Shown here: piece by piece, positions 36,062-47,396 of the stretch
How the letters are laid out: every line of letters begins with the position of its first letter
How positions within the stretch are numbered: position 1 is the stretch's first letter
From: Dillenia suffruticosa
Taxonomy: Eukaryota > Streptophyta > Magnoliopsida > Dilleniales > Dilleniaceae
Direction: 5' to 3'
Assembly (NCBI GenBank): GCA_033439265.1
Contig: JAVTVX010000024.1
Coordinates: 16,042,501-16,106,500, forward strand
DNA length: 64,000 nucleotides
Translations under genes and position numbers: made by a program
Notes under the pieces: model-generated
The model's database searches: none
What the model was told of the DNA's origin: nothing
The model's input: the letters and a program-made list of their open reading frames with translations, nothing else

Positions 36062-37389
36062 ACTTTTATCCATAATAATGATTTTTTTTTCTTTTTTTTT
36101 TTCTTCTTTTCACGGTGAGAATGGGAGAGTGAGCGGAGGTAGGGAGTTGCAGTAAGTTTTTTTTTTTTGGGGGGTGGGGGCGGGGGTTTGGCTGGTTTTA
36201 AAATGATCGTTTCTACGTGGTCATCACGAGAGAGAGTGGACCCCGAAACAAGAGAGGGTCCCAAATTCCAATCCCATTATGCATAGACGGTATTGAATGA
36301 TCCGGGAGATTTAAAAAAGACCAAGGCTTCGTTTGAAGTAAGAAAACGGACGGAGGAATAGATTTCGCTATTAAATTCCTTGTTTGAGAGCTGAAGGGGT
36401 GATTAGGGTCGTTTCAAAAGTTTAAAACTTCTCCCAAAAATGAAAGAAAAGTAATATAAAATAAATTTAAATCCATTATATTCTATAAATATATAAAATA
36501 TTATTCAATTTACATGCATTTTCAAGTGAAGGTTGTAATATTTAGAAAAATATTGAATCGTCCAATTTCTCATCAATTATTGACAAGACAATATTTATAA
36601 AAGTGTAAGGTTGAATACTATCTCACCATTTGCAAAAATTTTTGAATTTTAATGCTAAAAGGATATAATCGTAAAAATAGTGCATTCTTAAATTTTTTTT
36701 CTTATTTTTCTTATTTTTCTTCCACTTCCAAACAAAAGAAACTTACCTTTTTGTTGATATATCTTCTCACTTTTTTCTTTCTGATCATTACTTTTCTTCT
36801 AGGAGAAAAAAAAAATGAAAAGTCAAGAAAAGTAAAGAAAAGAAGATAAAATTTTCTTTTTTGAAAATTTTAGTAAAGTCGTACAATTTATGTGAAATTA
36901 AATATTTATTTATCATTTTTTTTAAGAAAAAGGTGGTATATTAAAAAATTAAAATGAGTAAATTTTTATTTTTTTCTTTTTCTTTTCACCTTTGCGAAGA
37001 AATTTTTTTTAAGATTTTAAAAATAAAAAATCATTTCATTCCTTTTTCCTTTTTCTCCGTATAAAATTTTCACGGTCATTTTCTTTTCTGATCTTTTTTC
37101 TTCTTCTTGAATCCGTGCATCCAAACGCGTTAATCAAGACTGTGAGAGGAAAACGACAGAAAGGATCGGAGGAAATGATGTGATTTGTGATTGGAAAAAT
37201 AGGAAAAGAAAGCAGAAATTGCCAATGACCATTGACTGTAGTTCCGTGTTTGTGGGGCCAAGTGAGGGTCCCTTCCCCCGAGGACCAAGACTTGCTTTTC
37301 CAGGCGTTCAATCACCATTGTCCCCCGTTGGAAATATTTTTATCACACATGATATGTTTGAAAGACAAGTCTCATTTAATATTTATTTT

Positions 37390-37425
<36 letters not shown>

Positions 37426-38823
37426 GTAATTTAAAATTTATTAAAAAAGTATTATTGTTTAGTTATGAAACCAATTAGATGTTGGTATTAAAAAAGTTAT
37501 TAATTGTAATTACTAAAAGCTTAATAATACCGATCTTTTTCCTTTATTTTTTTAAAATATAATGAGCAATTTGGAGTGAGTATTGAAGGTTAGAAATTCA
37601 TGATCATAGCAGAGTGTGAAGAGAGAGAGAGAGAGAGAGAGAGAGAGCTGACATCCCACGCAACATCTGGACTTTAGCGGTTGGTTCATTTTGGAGGTCG
37701 AATCCCGGGGCCCTAATAAATGACAATGGCATGTTTACTTAAATTAACAAGAGGCTCGCATTTCTTCCACTCTGCCATATTCCTTTATTTATGTATTTAT
37801 TTTTTTGACCATTTTTTTCTCAACGGAAGATATTTGATGTTGCAATCAAATCCCAATTATACTTTTTCTTCTCATTCTGTGTTGGTGCTAACGGTAATTA
37901 TCGGTCCAAATTTAACGTCCAAAACATAAAACACTTCACCTCCACAAATAAAAATAAAAAATGACTGCCAGCTTACCAAAAAAACAAAAAAAGATAACTG
38001 CCCTAGCCTAAAAATGTTAAGTTGAGGCAATTGACATCAAATATTACCTAAATTGCAAATGATCGAGGCTTAAATCAAATGGGGGAAAATTTTCACCTCT
38101 GAATATAAGAGACTTTTTGTGTGCTTAATTTCCCTACTCTCACTCTTTCATCACCCCTCTCTTAGCATTTTCAATTTTTTCCATTATTATTTTTTAAGTA
38201 ATACAAATTTAAAAATTTCTAAAAAAAATGTAATAAGGTATGATATAAAAAACTTTGGACTTTGTCTCATTAAAAAAACATTTTTTATAATGGATTATTT
38301 GGTAACACTCTTTTATTTCTCTTCTAATATTATTTTTCTATTATTTCTTTTTCTATGAATGCAATAAATTAATATTATAAACGTAATAGTTAATACTTAA
38401 ATATTACATTAAAAAAAATATTGAAAGGATTAAATATTAAGTAGAGAGATAATTTATATAACCACTTAAATTATGTGCAAAAACTTGAATTCGAACTGGT
38501 TCCCCCATCCCGGAGAAATCTGTAATTAAATAACTTGCATCACATTCCAAACATTGTCATATACACATGCCGATGCGACGGTTGAAGATATATATAAGCA
38601 ATTGATGTGCACTTAGATTGGATCATCTGTTTGTTAAAAAATGCCAAATACCCACTTCCAAATTTCTAATGAGTTTGTTAATGGAATTTCTATCTGTCAT
38701 TGCCCATCTATAAATATCGGAAAAGCAAATCCAAGTATCATTTAGTTTTAAGTGGTCTTGATATTCAATGAGCCACCAAACACTTGTCAGGTGCAGCAAC
38801 AACCCTACCTGCCGTTGGTCTTG

Positions 38824-38867
<44 letters not shown>

Positions 38868-38871
38868 TGTA

Positions 38872-38902
<31 letters not shown>

Positions 38903-39233
38903 TTTATTATTATTATTATTATTTCTATATAAAAATTAATTTCTATTTCAAAAATTTTATAATTTTTCACTTTAGTCTATATATATTTATATGTATATAT
39001 AAATAAAAGTAAATTTGAAGTTTCCAAACAAGGCATTAAATTTCCCAATTGAGTAATCAATCTGCTAGCATGTCCATAACGAGTCATGTTAGTTTGTGCA
39101 AATGCCAAGAAAACAAGAAATGGGCAAAATGATTTCAATCTTCTTCCGATGTTAATTGTGGGATAAACAATATCAAAACTTCAAACCTAATATCACTATC
39201 ACATACTCCAAAAATAGAAACCATATCAAAATA
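36062..39233. repeat. AGO2 5' flank, copy 2 (gene body lost)
   Basis: The homology to AGO2 copy 1 starts at the start codon itself (minus-strand ATGGAT at 36073-36068). It runs through the leader, promoter and upstream DNA to 39233, where Sirevirus B is inserted. It lacks the CACTA insertion present in copy 1. Nothing of the AGO2 coding sequence beyond the first two codons is present. It contains GA (37620-37648), TA (37394-37422) and TA/AAT (38829-38922) microsatellites and no gene. Confidence 0.8.
38829..38922. repeat. TA and AAT/ATT microsatellites
   Basis: An (AT)n tract, then (AAT)n followed by (ATT)n, which together form a potential hairpin. The related tract in flank copy 3 is pure AAT. 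Confidence 0.9.
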
Positions 39234-40541
39234 TGTTAAGAAAATCATCATCGAACTCTAATATTTGAATGATAACAAAATCTTATATTTGTTACTAATC
39301 AAATTAATAAGTGTACAGATTTTTAATTTTTTTTTTCAAATAACACAATTTTCAATGGATAAGCTGATATTCTATACAAGTTTTTATAAAAACAATAGTT
39401 GCATAAAAAATGTTGGTATAGAATTTATGCTTCTATGGATAGAAACTGTCAACAATCAGAATTTAAGGACAGATGTGAGTTACAGTGCTTTTGATTCATT
39501 TTTAAGATCTAACACAGTAAATTAAGTACAGTTTGGCTGCTGTACTTAATCCTCAAATTTGTCTAAATGAGTTATTTAAATTCAAACTAATTAAAAATTC
39601 AAATCTAATTATTTACCAGAGGTAAAATGAAAATTCAAATTTTGAAGCATTTCTTTAGAAGATAAAAGCTAGTTTTTAGGGAGTTGTTTCCTTAAGTGTA
39701 ATTTCTCCACCTATCAAACTTTTTAAAATTTGGATTTTCCATATGTTAAGGGAATTGTTGGTTTTTGATTCTGAAAAATAATAATGATAAAAATCAGAGA
39801 TTTCTAGGGAGGAAAAATAAAAAGGAAAATCGGATCTCAATCATTTTTCTTTACTACAAATTGATTTTGAAATCTAATTTGGGTTTTTAAGTCTTCACTA
39901 TGGTAACTAGTTTGGAAAGAACTCGAAAATGCATTAAAAGTCTATCATACAGAGATTATTCAAATATATTTACAAATCTTATTTGACATTCAGATTGAGA
40001 GCTATTTGATCTGAAATTATCCTTTAAAACCAGTCTACCTATCAGATAATTTACTATAAAATTCTGTTCATTTTTGATTTCTAAAGTCTGTAACCTATTA
40101 TTTTGAATCTATAAAAGTCTCAAAAAGTTGGGAAAAGCATGAAAAACACTATCTTGGATCGATTGGCTAGTTCTGAGAGAGTTTGGATTGGATCATTATT
40201 ACACTAAGTCATCTTCAAGAAGGGAATGTGCAAATTATCAATATAAGAAGATTGCACTTATCTTTATAACTTTATTCACATAGTGGAAATTAACTATCAC
40301 TGATTATCAATATAAGAAGATTGCACTTATCTTTATAACTCACTTGCTAAGCTGGAAGAGTGAACGCAGACACAAGACTAAATCACCATAAATCGGGCTT
40401 ATTTTCTTCTCCCTTATTTTTATTTTTCTACACATTTGCATGTATTTTTGGCATTAGGATAATTTAAATTAATCGGAGACTAATCAAAATTTTTTTGAAC
40501 GATCAATTCAACCCTCTTCTTGATTGCTATTGAGACTAACA
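39234..40541 (+). repeat. 5' LTR of Sirevirus copy B
   Basis: Starts TGTTAAGAAAATC, ends GACTAACA, 1308 bp. It contains a local duplication of about 37 bp ('attatcaatataagaag...') at about 40237 and 40302 that copy A lacks. Confidence 0.75.
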
Positions 40542-40559
40542 AGTGATATCAGATTTAGT

Positions 40560-41760
40560 ACTCTACCTCTAAAAAGTGTTCACTTTTAAACTAAAGATCC
40601 AATGGTATCATACTTAACTCTTGTTCAATCCACCAATAGGATTCCTTACTTTGATGGAATGAATTCTTCTCATTGCAAGTGTAGGATGAAGACCTTTATT
40701 AAAACCACTGATTATGAGGCATGAGAAGTTATAGCCTCAGGAAATTTAAATGTTAAACACCCTATAGCAACAGAGCATGATAAGAGAAAGATTTCAATAA
40801 ATTTTAGGACAAAACATAGAGTTTTATGCACTATTTCTCCCATAGAATTTAACCTTGTTTTTTCCTATGTTACAGCTAAAGATATTTGGGACAAATTGTA
40901 CATTATTCATAAATGAACAAAAGCTATAAAAGAGACAAGAATTAACCTTTTAATGTAAGAATATAAACCTTCAAAATTCAAACAGGAGAATTGAAAAAAG
41001 ACATGTTCAACAGATCGACAACTATCACAAATGAGTTGGATCACTTGGAAAGACCGTTTCAAACATAAATATTGTCAGAAAAATTCTGTGAGTTCTTCCT
41101 AAAGCCTAGGATGTAAAGAAGACAACAATAAAGTAAGCCCAAAATCTATCCAAATTGTCAATAAATGAGTTGAGAGAAAAACTCATATCTTGTGGACCCA
41201 AAAAAAAAAAAAAAGAAATATCGTCTTATGAAGCAAATGTCTTCCATGCTGCTAAGAATGAAAGTAAGAGAAAACTTATTATATTTCTAGTTAAGGACGA
41301 AGAAGAATTCGAAGGTAGAAAACCTAATGATGAAGAAGTGAACATGTTGGTAAAAAGGCTATCTCGAGTCCTTAAAAAGAGAGGTAAAAAGTTTAATAAA
41401 TTTAAGAGTACTAATATCCCTCAAAAGTCCAAATATGATATAGGAAATAGTAGCAAAACAAAAAGAGCATAAAGAAGAAATTGTCTATTATGAGTGCAAG
41501 AAACCAGGACATATCAAATATGAGTATTCAAATGGAGTGATTTGGATGAGCTTGATTCAGAATTAGAAAGTTCAAAGAGTACAAAAGAAGCCAATTTTTG
41601 TCTCATGGCAAAGTCACAATTCACCTCCGACACTGAGTCTGAAAGTTCTACAGATTCTAGTTTTAATGCTAAAAATGTGTTCAATGTGATTACTAAACTA
41701 AAATACAGAATAATTGATCTAGAAAATGAAAAGATTGTTCTGAAACAAACAAATTAACTT
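40560..41760 (+). pseudogene. Sirevirus B gag remnant
   Basis: Reads 'IGFPYFDGMNSSHCKCRMK', 'TTDYEAWEVIASGNLNV', 'TAKDIWDKLYIIHK' and then 'MLVKRLSRVLKKRGKKFNK' (41343-41400). The zinc knuckle 'YYECKKPGHIKYEYS' near 41480-41525 has lost its first and last cysteines. A Ser/Glu-rich linker 'MDELDSELESSKSTKEANF' follows. Several stops are present. Confidence 0.7.
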
Positions 41761-42429
41761 TTAAATTCTGAGCTAACTAATATGAAGTTTGAAAATGAAG
41801 TTGTAAAGATGAAAAATTCAACTATAAAAGAAGAAACAAATCCACTGAAAACAAGAGTGGAGGAATTATCAAGTCTATAAATACTACCTTTCAAAAATTC
41901 AATAAAAGTGATGAAAAACTAACAAAATTTCTTACAATTGAGAATTTAGAAGTGGTTTGGGGTATAATTTAGAATTTAGAAGTGGTTTACAATTCAATAA
42001 AACTGGTCTTGTTAGTGCTAAAAATAGGAAATATAAAAAATTGAGATATTATAAACACACAGACTACATATTTCAGGCATAAAAGTAGCAGTCATAGAAA
42101 CAAAGTTTCTAGGGGTAGAAAAAATTATAAAATACTATATTTTCATAGAAATTTCAGAAATTTTTCTAAAAATCAAAAATGTGATTTTTCAAATGTAAAA
42201 TATAAATATAAGGATAATTTTCAGAAAATGAAAAATAAATTTTCATACTATTATTGTTATAAACATGATCATATTGTAAAATTTTGTTTTCTAAGATTGA
42301 ATAAGTTTAGTGACAAACAAGATAAATACAATATAGATACAAACTTGTTTTCTAGAGGATGCAAGTTGGTCTAAATTCCTAAGAATAGATGATGCTCTAC
42401 TTTATTTGTATAGGAATATGAGGCAAAAA

Positions 42430-43960
42430 TCAAAGAAAAATAGTATGTGGATAGTGGATGTTCAAGACACGTGATAAGAGACGTCTTATTGTTCAAAGAG
42501 TGATAAAAGAAAGATAATGGAGTGGTAACCTTTGGTGATAAGAAGAAAGAAAAGATCATTGGCGATGACACTGTCAGTATAAACTCTACATCTATTAAAA
42601 ATATTTTATTTGTTGATAAATTGATGCACAATTTTTAAAGTGTGAGTTAATTGTGTGATATAGATTATGATGCGTTATTTAAAAGAACTAAGTGCGTTGT
42701 TTTTAATGGTGAAACACAAGAAAAGATTTTTGAAGGAATTAGAATAGGAAATGTTTATATAGTATATTCGACAATTTTAAATAATTTAAAGAAAAATTGT
42801 ATGATGTCTATGAATAATAACATTTTTGCATGACATTAAAAATTAGATCATATAAATTTTAAACAATTAGAAAAATTGTCAAAAGAAAAATTAACAAGAG
42901 GTAATCTAAAAATTTCCTTAAAAGAATATATAAATTATAATGTTTGTTCATTAAATAAACAAGTAAAAGCCTCTTTTAAGAATAAATATTATATTTCATC
43001 TTCTAGACATTTAGAAATTTTATATATAGATCTTTTTGGACCTGTTAGAAACCTAAGTTTATGAGGAAGTAAGTATGGTCTAGTAATTGTAAATAATTTT
43101 TCTAAATTTACATTGATTTTATTTTTAGACAATTAAAAAGATGTATTTGAGTCAATTAAAATTTTTGCAAAGAAAAATCAAATTGAAAAGGGTCTTAAAT
43201 TAAGTAGATTTAGGATGGACTATGGAAAAAAATTTGATAACTTAGAATTTTTGGAATATTGTAATAAAAAGGGAGTTAAATAAAATTTTTCGGCTCCCTA
43301 TAGAGCTCAACAAAATGGAGTGGTAGAATATAAAAATAGAACAATTCAAAAAAGGAAATGTTGATACTAATTTGTTTATTAAGTTTGTTGATGATAATAT
43401 TTTAATTGTACAAATTTATGTTAATGATATTTTTTCATGCTACTAATGAATGTTTAAAATATGAAACGGGTACCTATAATCTAGAAATTTGGTATCTAAG
43501 AAATTCAAATTTTGAATTAATTGAACATTTGGATGCCGACTACACTGGATGCAAAATTGATCAAAAAAGTAGTTCATGTACTTATCAATTTTTAGAAATA
43601 GGATTGTGAGTTGATATCTAAAAAGTAAAATTCAGTTGCTTTATCCATGGTCGAATCAGAATGTGTCAATGGGAAATTATTGTATTCAAATTTTATGGTT
43701 AAAACAACAACTAAAAGATCATGGATTAGATTATAAAAGCATTTTGATAAAATGTCATAATACAAGTACAATATATCTTACAAAAAATATCATACCATTC
43801 TAGGTCTAATCATATTGAAGTTAGATACTATTTTATAAGAAATCATATTTTGAATGAAGATATTGTTTTAGAATATGTTGATATTAAAAGTCAATTGATG
43901 GATATTTTTGACAAAACCTTTAGATAGAGAAAGATTTGAGTTCAGTTGTAATTTATTTCC
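42430..43960 (+). pseudogene. Sirevirus B pol remnant with internal deletions
   Basis: Protease 'VDSGCSRHVIRDVLLFK' lies near 42448-42500, with pre-integrase 'CDIDYDALFKRTKCVVFNG' (42651-42833). Integrase has 'LYIDLFGPVRNLSL' (43018-43064) and 'APYRAQQNGVVEYKNRTIQ' (to about 43350). The sequence then jumps to the tail of the reverse transcriptase (compare 33965 and 35070 in copy A), and again to RNase H 'NFELIEHLDADYTGCKIDQ' (43406-43609). The tail runs to about 43960. It is clearly non-functional. Confidence 0.75.
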
Positions 43961-44254
43961 CCTTTTAGAAAGAGAAAAAAAGAAAAATTCTATGGAAGTG
44001 TGGGTAGAAGCAGAAAATAGTGGTTTCATGTTTTGTATTATTTTAATTGTTTCTATATTCTGTTTCTTATCTATATTTCGATGAGTGTTGCAATTTTTGA
44101 ATCTGAATTTAAACTTTATTATTTTTGATGAAACAAAGAGGCGGAGATTGAGAAATAAGAAAATTGTGAAAAATTATGCATTAAGGGGGAGATAACAAAA
44201 TGTTTATTAATAGAGAAGGAGCATGATTACTACAAAAAATAGGGATTAGGGACA

Positions 44255-45770
44255 GATTTAGTGACAAAAAATTCATCGCTATTTTCCAATGAAATTAGTA
44301 ACAAAACTAAGATTCGTCACTATTTTATGATTAATTTATATTCATGGCAATTTAGTGATGAATAAAAAGTTTGGTCACTAAATTTGTGATGAACACAATG
44401 TTCGTCACTAAATCAGTGACGAAAAAGGGCTTTGGTTGTTGAATTAGCGATGAACAGGCGAGTTGATCATTAAATCAACGATGAAAACGAATGTCATCAC
44501 AAATTCAGCAATGAAACGTGTCTTTGTCATTGATTTTACGACGAAGGTAGACTTTCATTGCTAATTTAGCTATGAGAATCGCTGTTTGTCGCTAAATTAG
44601 TGATGAACAAATTCCTTCGTCGCTGAATCAGTGACAAAAAAATTAATTCATCGCTGATTAGCATCGACAAAAACTGATCGTCACTAATTTAGTGACGAAC
44701 AGCTTTATTTATCGTTAATTTAGTGACAACCAACAATGTTCATTGCTAAATTTGCAATGAACATTATTGTTCGTAGTTGATTCAATGACCAATTGTTTGT
44801 TCATAGCTCAATTGATGACAAAATAGATTCTTGGTTGCTAAATTTGTTGCTAATTAGCAATAACTTCCAGGATTCATAATTAAATTGGCCACTAATTAGC
44901 CACGAACTGCCTATTCATTGTTAATTTCAACGTTACTTGAAATGTCGTATCTAATTTTGTAATTAAATTTCTTCTACGCTCTCTTATATAATCTTTTCAA
45001 TTGTCTCTCTATTTTTTATCCTTTTCAAAATAATAAAATCGGCTTTAATACGTAGTTTATATTAAGATTCTCATCAAAATCGACAACTTTTGATAATAAA
45101 TAATTCATTCAATTTCTATTTATATAAGATAATGGTAACTGAGTATCACCTTTTATGATGACAAAATTTATTCATATGAACATATAAGTATATATTTATA
45201 TAATTCATAGAGTTATAAAATTTGTTTAAGTATTCAAATTATTATCTAAAAATGAAAAAGAAAATTTCTTTTATTGATGATCAATATCATGATAATTTTT
45301 TGTCTGTGATTTCATTGTTACAAGCGTTGAATCAAGTATCGTTGATAGTTTGTCTCTAATTTCATAGTGAGTGGATGGAATTAAATATTTATCACAAAAT
45401 TCGTCACAAATTACATATTCGTTGCTAAATTTGTTGTAAATTAGTGACAAAGATAACTGTTCGTTGCTAAATCAGTAACGATAAATTTAGTTTGTCGTTA
45501 AATTAGCAAAAAAATTGGCTTGTCACTAAATTAATGAAAATTTTGGTCTATCACAAAATTCGTCGTGTTTGTCGTTGATTTAGTGATGAAGTGCCGTGGT
45601 CATCGTTGATTTAGTGACAAACAAAATTTTTCATTGCTGGTTTCATGACGAACAATGTTGTTCATCACTGATTTAGCGACGAACCATAGGCTTTGTCACT
45701 AATTTAACGATGAACATTCCGATTTGTCGCAAATTAACGACGAACAGGAACGATTGTTGCTAATTTACAT
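44255..45770. repeat. Subterminal repeat array of the CACTA element
   Basis: Dozens of imperfect copies of a word around 'ttcgtcgctaatttagtgacgaa' or parts of it, in both orientations, broken near 44930-45370 by unrelated AT-rich DNA. The alternating orientation makes many short hairpins. In known CACTA elements such arrays bind transposase. Confidence 0.75.
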
Positions 45771-45799
45771 ACTTGACTCATTTACATTTTGTTTCTATC

Positions 45800-46320
45800 A
45801 CACTATCACTCTTCCCTAGGATGAAAGTCTCTTTTTCTCTCTCTCTCGCGAGCGCTGGAGCTGGAGCAAGGTAATCTTTCTGTCTCTCTCCGCTCTCTCC
45901 TCTCTCTCTACTGAAGGTCTAGTGGTGGCATACTATTGGATTGATAATCCGGTGGCAGTATTGTCGAATTTAGGCTGAGGAGGGTTTCCCCTCCCCCGCC
46001 CTCGCCTCTCTCGGCAAAAGAGGGGGTGCGACCCTCCCCCTCCATCGCCTCTCTCGAAAGAGTAGAGATCTGGTAGCAACGCCACTAGATTTGGGAGAAG
46101 ACCCCTTATTTGATGGCACTACCGCCGGATCTGGTAGGAGGGTAGCCCTCCCTTGCCTCGCTAAGTGAAAGAGGGGGAGGGAGCCTCCCCCCTCCCCTCC
46201 TTCACATTTGTCGAAACCGGGGGGAGGGGACCCCTCCCCCTAGAGATCCAGCACGGCTGCCAAATCTGGGAGGAGGGGTGCCACTCCCACTCCTTCGCCT
46301 CTCTTGAGGAATTTTTTTTA
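45800..46320 (+). other. GC-rich repeated leader of the CACTA transposase
   Basis: A purine/pyrimidine-strand-biased segment with three to four imperfect units around 'atctgg(t/g)aggaggg...cctcccc', rich in GGGG and CCCC runs. It lies between the subterminal repeats and the transposase, so it may hold the promoter or leader. It does not look protein-coding. Confidence 0.4.
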
Positions 46321-47396
46321 TTAACTTGGGGAGTTTGTTTTACAGCTTAATTTTTTTAATACATATTTTTTAACCATTGACAAATTATTATTTGTATTTT
46401 AATGAGTTGATAAATATAATTGGACTTAAATAAATAAATATTTCTATTTTAACCATGGACAAATCAAGATTAAATAAATAAATAAGTAATTGTCTTTTAA
46501 TCTATGAAGTGTCCAATTAGCATAAAACAATCAATTTTAATGAAGTTTCTTTAAGTTTGAATGTAATGGCCTGTCAATGATTTCATGGGCTCATGGATGT
46601 ATTGTGCAGTTTATTTATCATATTAAGTGATCGAAAAGTTAGGAAAAATCATATTTTATATAATGTTAAAGATATTAATATTCCTCTTTTTGTGTCACTT
46701 GGTTGAAGCGTGGAAGTGCCACATCGTTCCTACGTCACGTTAGTTTCAAACATTTTTTTGTCAAAGGGTTGTGGCACTAATATCCCCGGTCAAATTTGAC
46801 CGTTAGTTGTTTGGAGGTAACCTAAAATTGAGATTATTTATATTATCAACATCATATTTTGCCAAGAATTTGTGCTAAAAGGATAATACAAATACTTATA
46901 ATTGGACTTAAATAGATACAAAGACTTATTTTTTAGTGAGTTCACGACACAAACCTGAGATTGAATTGAGTTGGTTATGGTTAGAGGAAGTTGCTATGAC
47001 CAAACATGGGGGAAACCCTTATGGTTATGGTTAAAGGAAGTTGCTATGGCCTAGAACAAGTAGCAATTCTACTTTTTTTTCTTTTATTTATATATGATAA
47101 TGTTTTCATTATATGTTAATTATTTATTATTGAGGATATGGCACTGAGCAAAGGGATTTATTATACTTTGTGTTGCCCCCAAGGTTTGACATTAGAGAAC
47201 ACTTCAACCTTCAAGCCTTTTTGTTGCTCGAGTTGATCTGCAAGGATCTACCCCTGTATTTTTTTTTTTTTACTTTTATTTATATGTGTTAATGCTTTTT
47301 TATATTATTTTTTATTATATGTTAATTATTTATTATTGTTATAAATTAATATATTATATATGATTTATGTTATTAATAATATATATACGCGATGCT
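46321..47396. other. Spacer upstream of the TNP2-like pseudogene
   Basis: AT-rich, with a tandem repeat of about 60 bp around 'ggttatggtta(g/a)aggaagttgctatg' at 46975 and 47023. No gene is recognised. Confidence 0.4.

Larger units (their letters stand above)
39234..44227 (+). mobile_element. Degenerate Sirevirus-like copia element, copy B
   Basis: LTR 39234-40541, primer-binding site TGATATCAGA from 40544, gag, protease, integrase, then a deletion that joins integrase directly to the end of reverse transcriptase, a second deletion, and RNase H. It has the same host junction, the same 3' end sequence and the same following CACTA terminus as copy A. The two therefore descend from one insertion, copied with the host unit. 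It lacks the nested TRIM-like element. Confidence 0.8.

Noticed and set aside
35950..36264. Minus-strand frame with Pro and Lys runs next to AGO2 flank copy 2
   Set aside because: It is built from homopolymer tracts and crosses the junction of a CACTA stub and AGO2 leader; it is not a gene.
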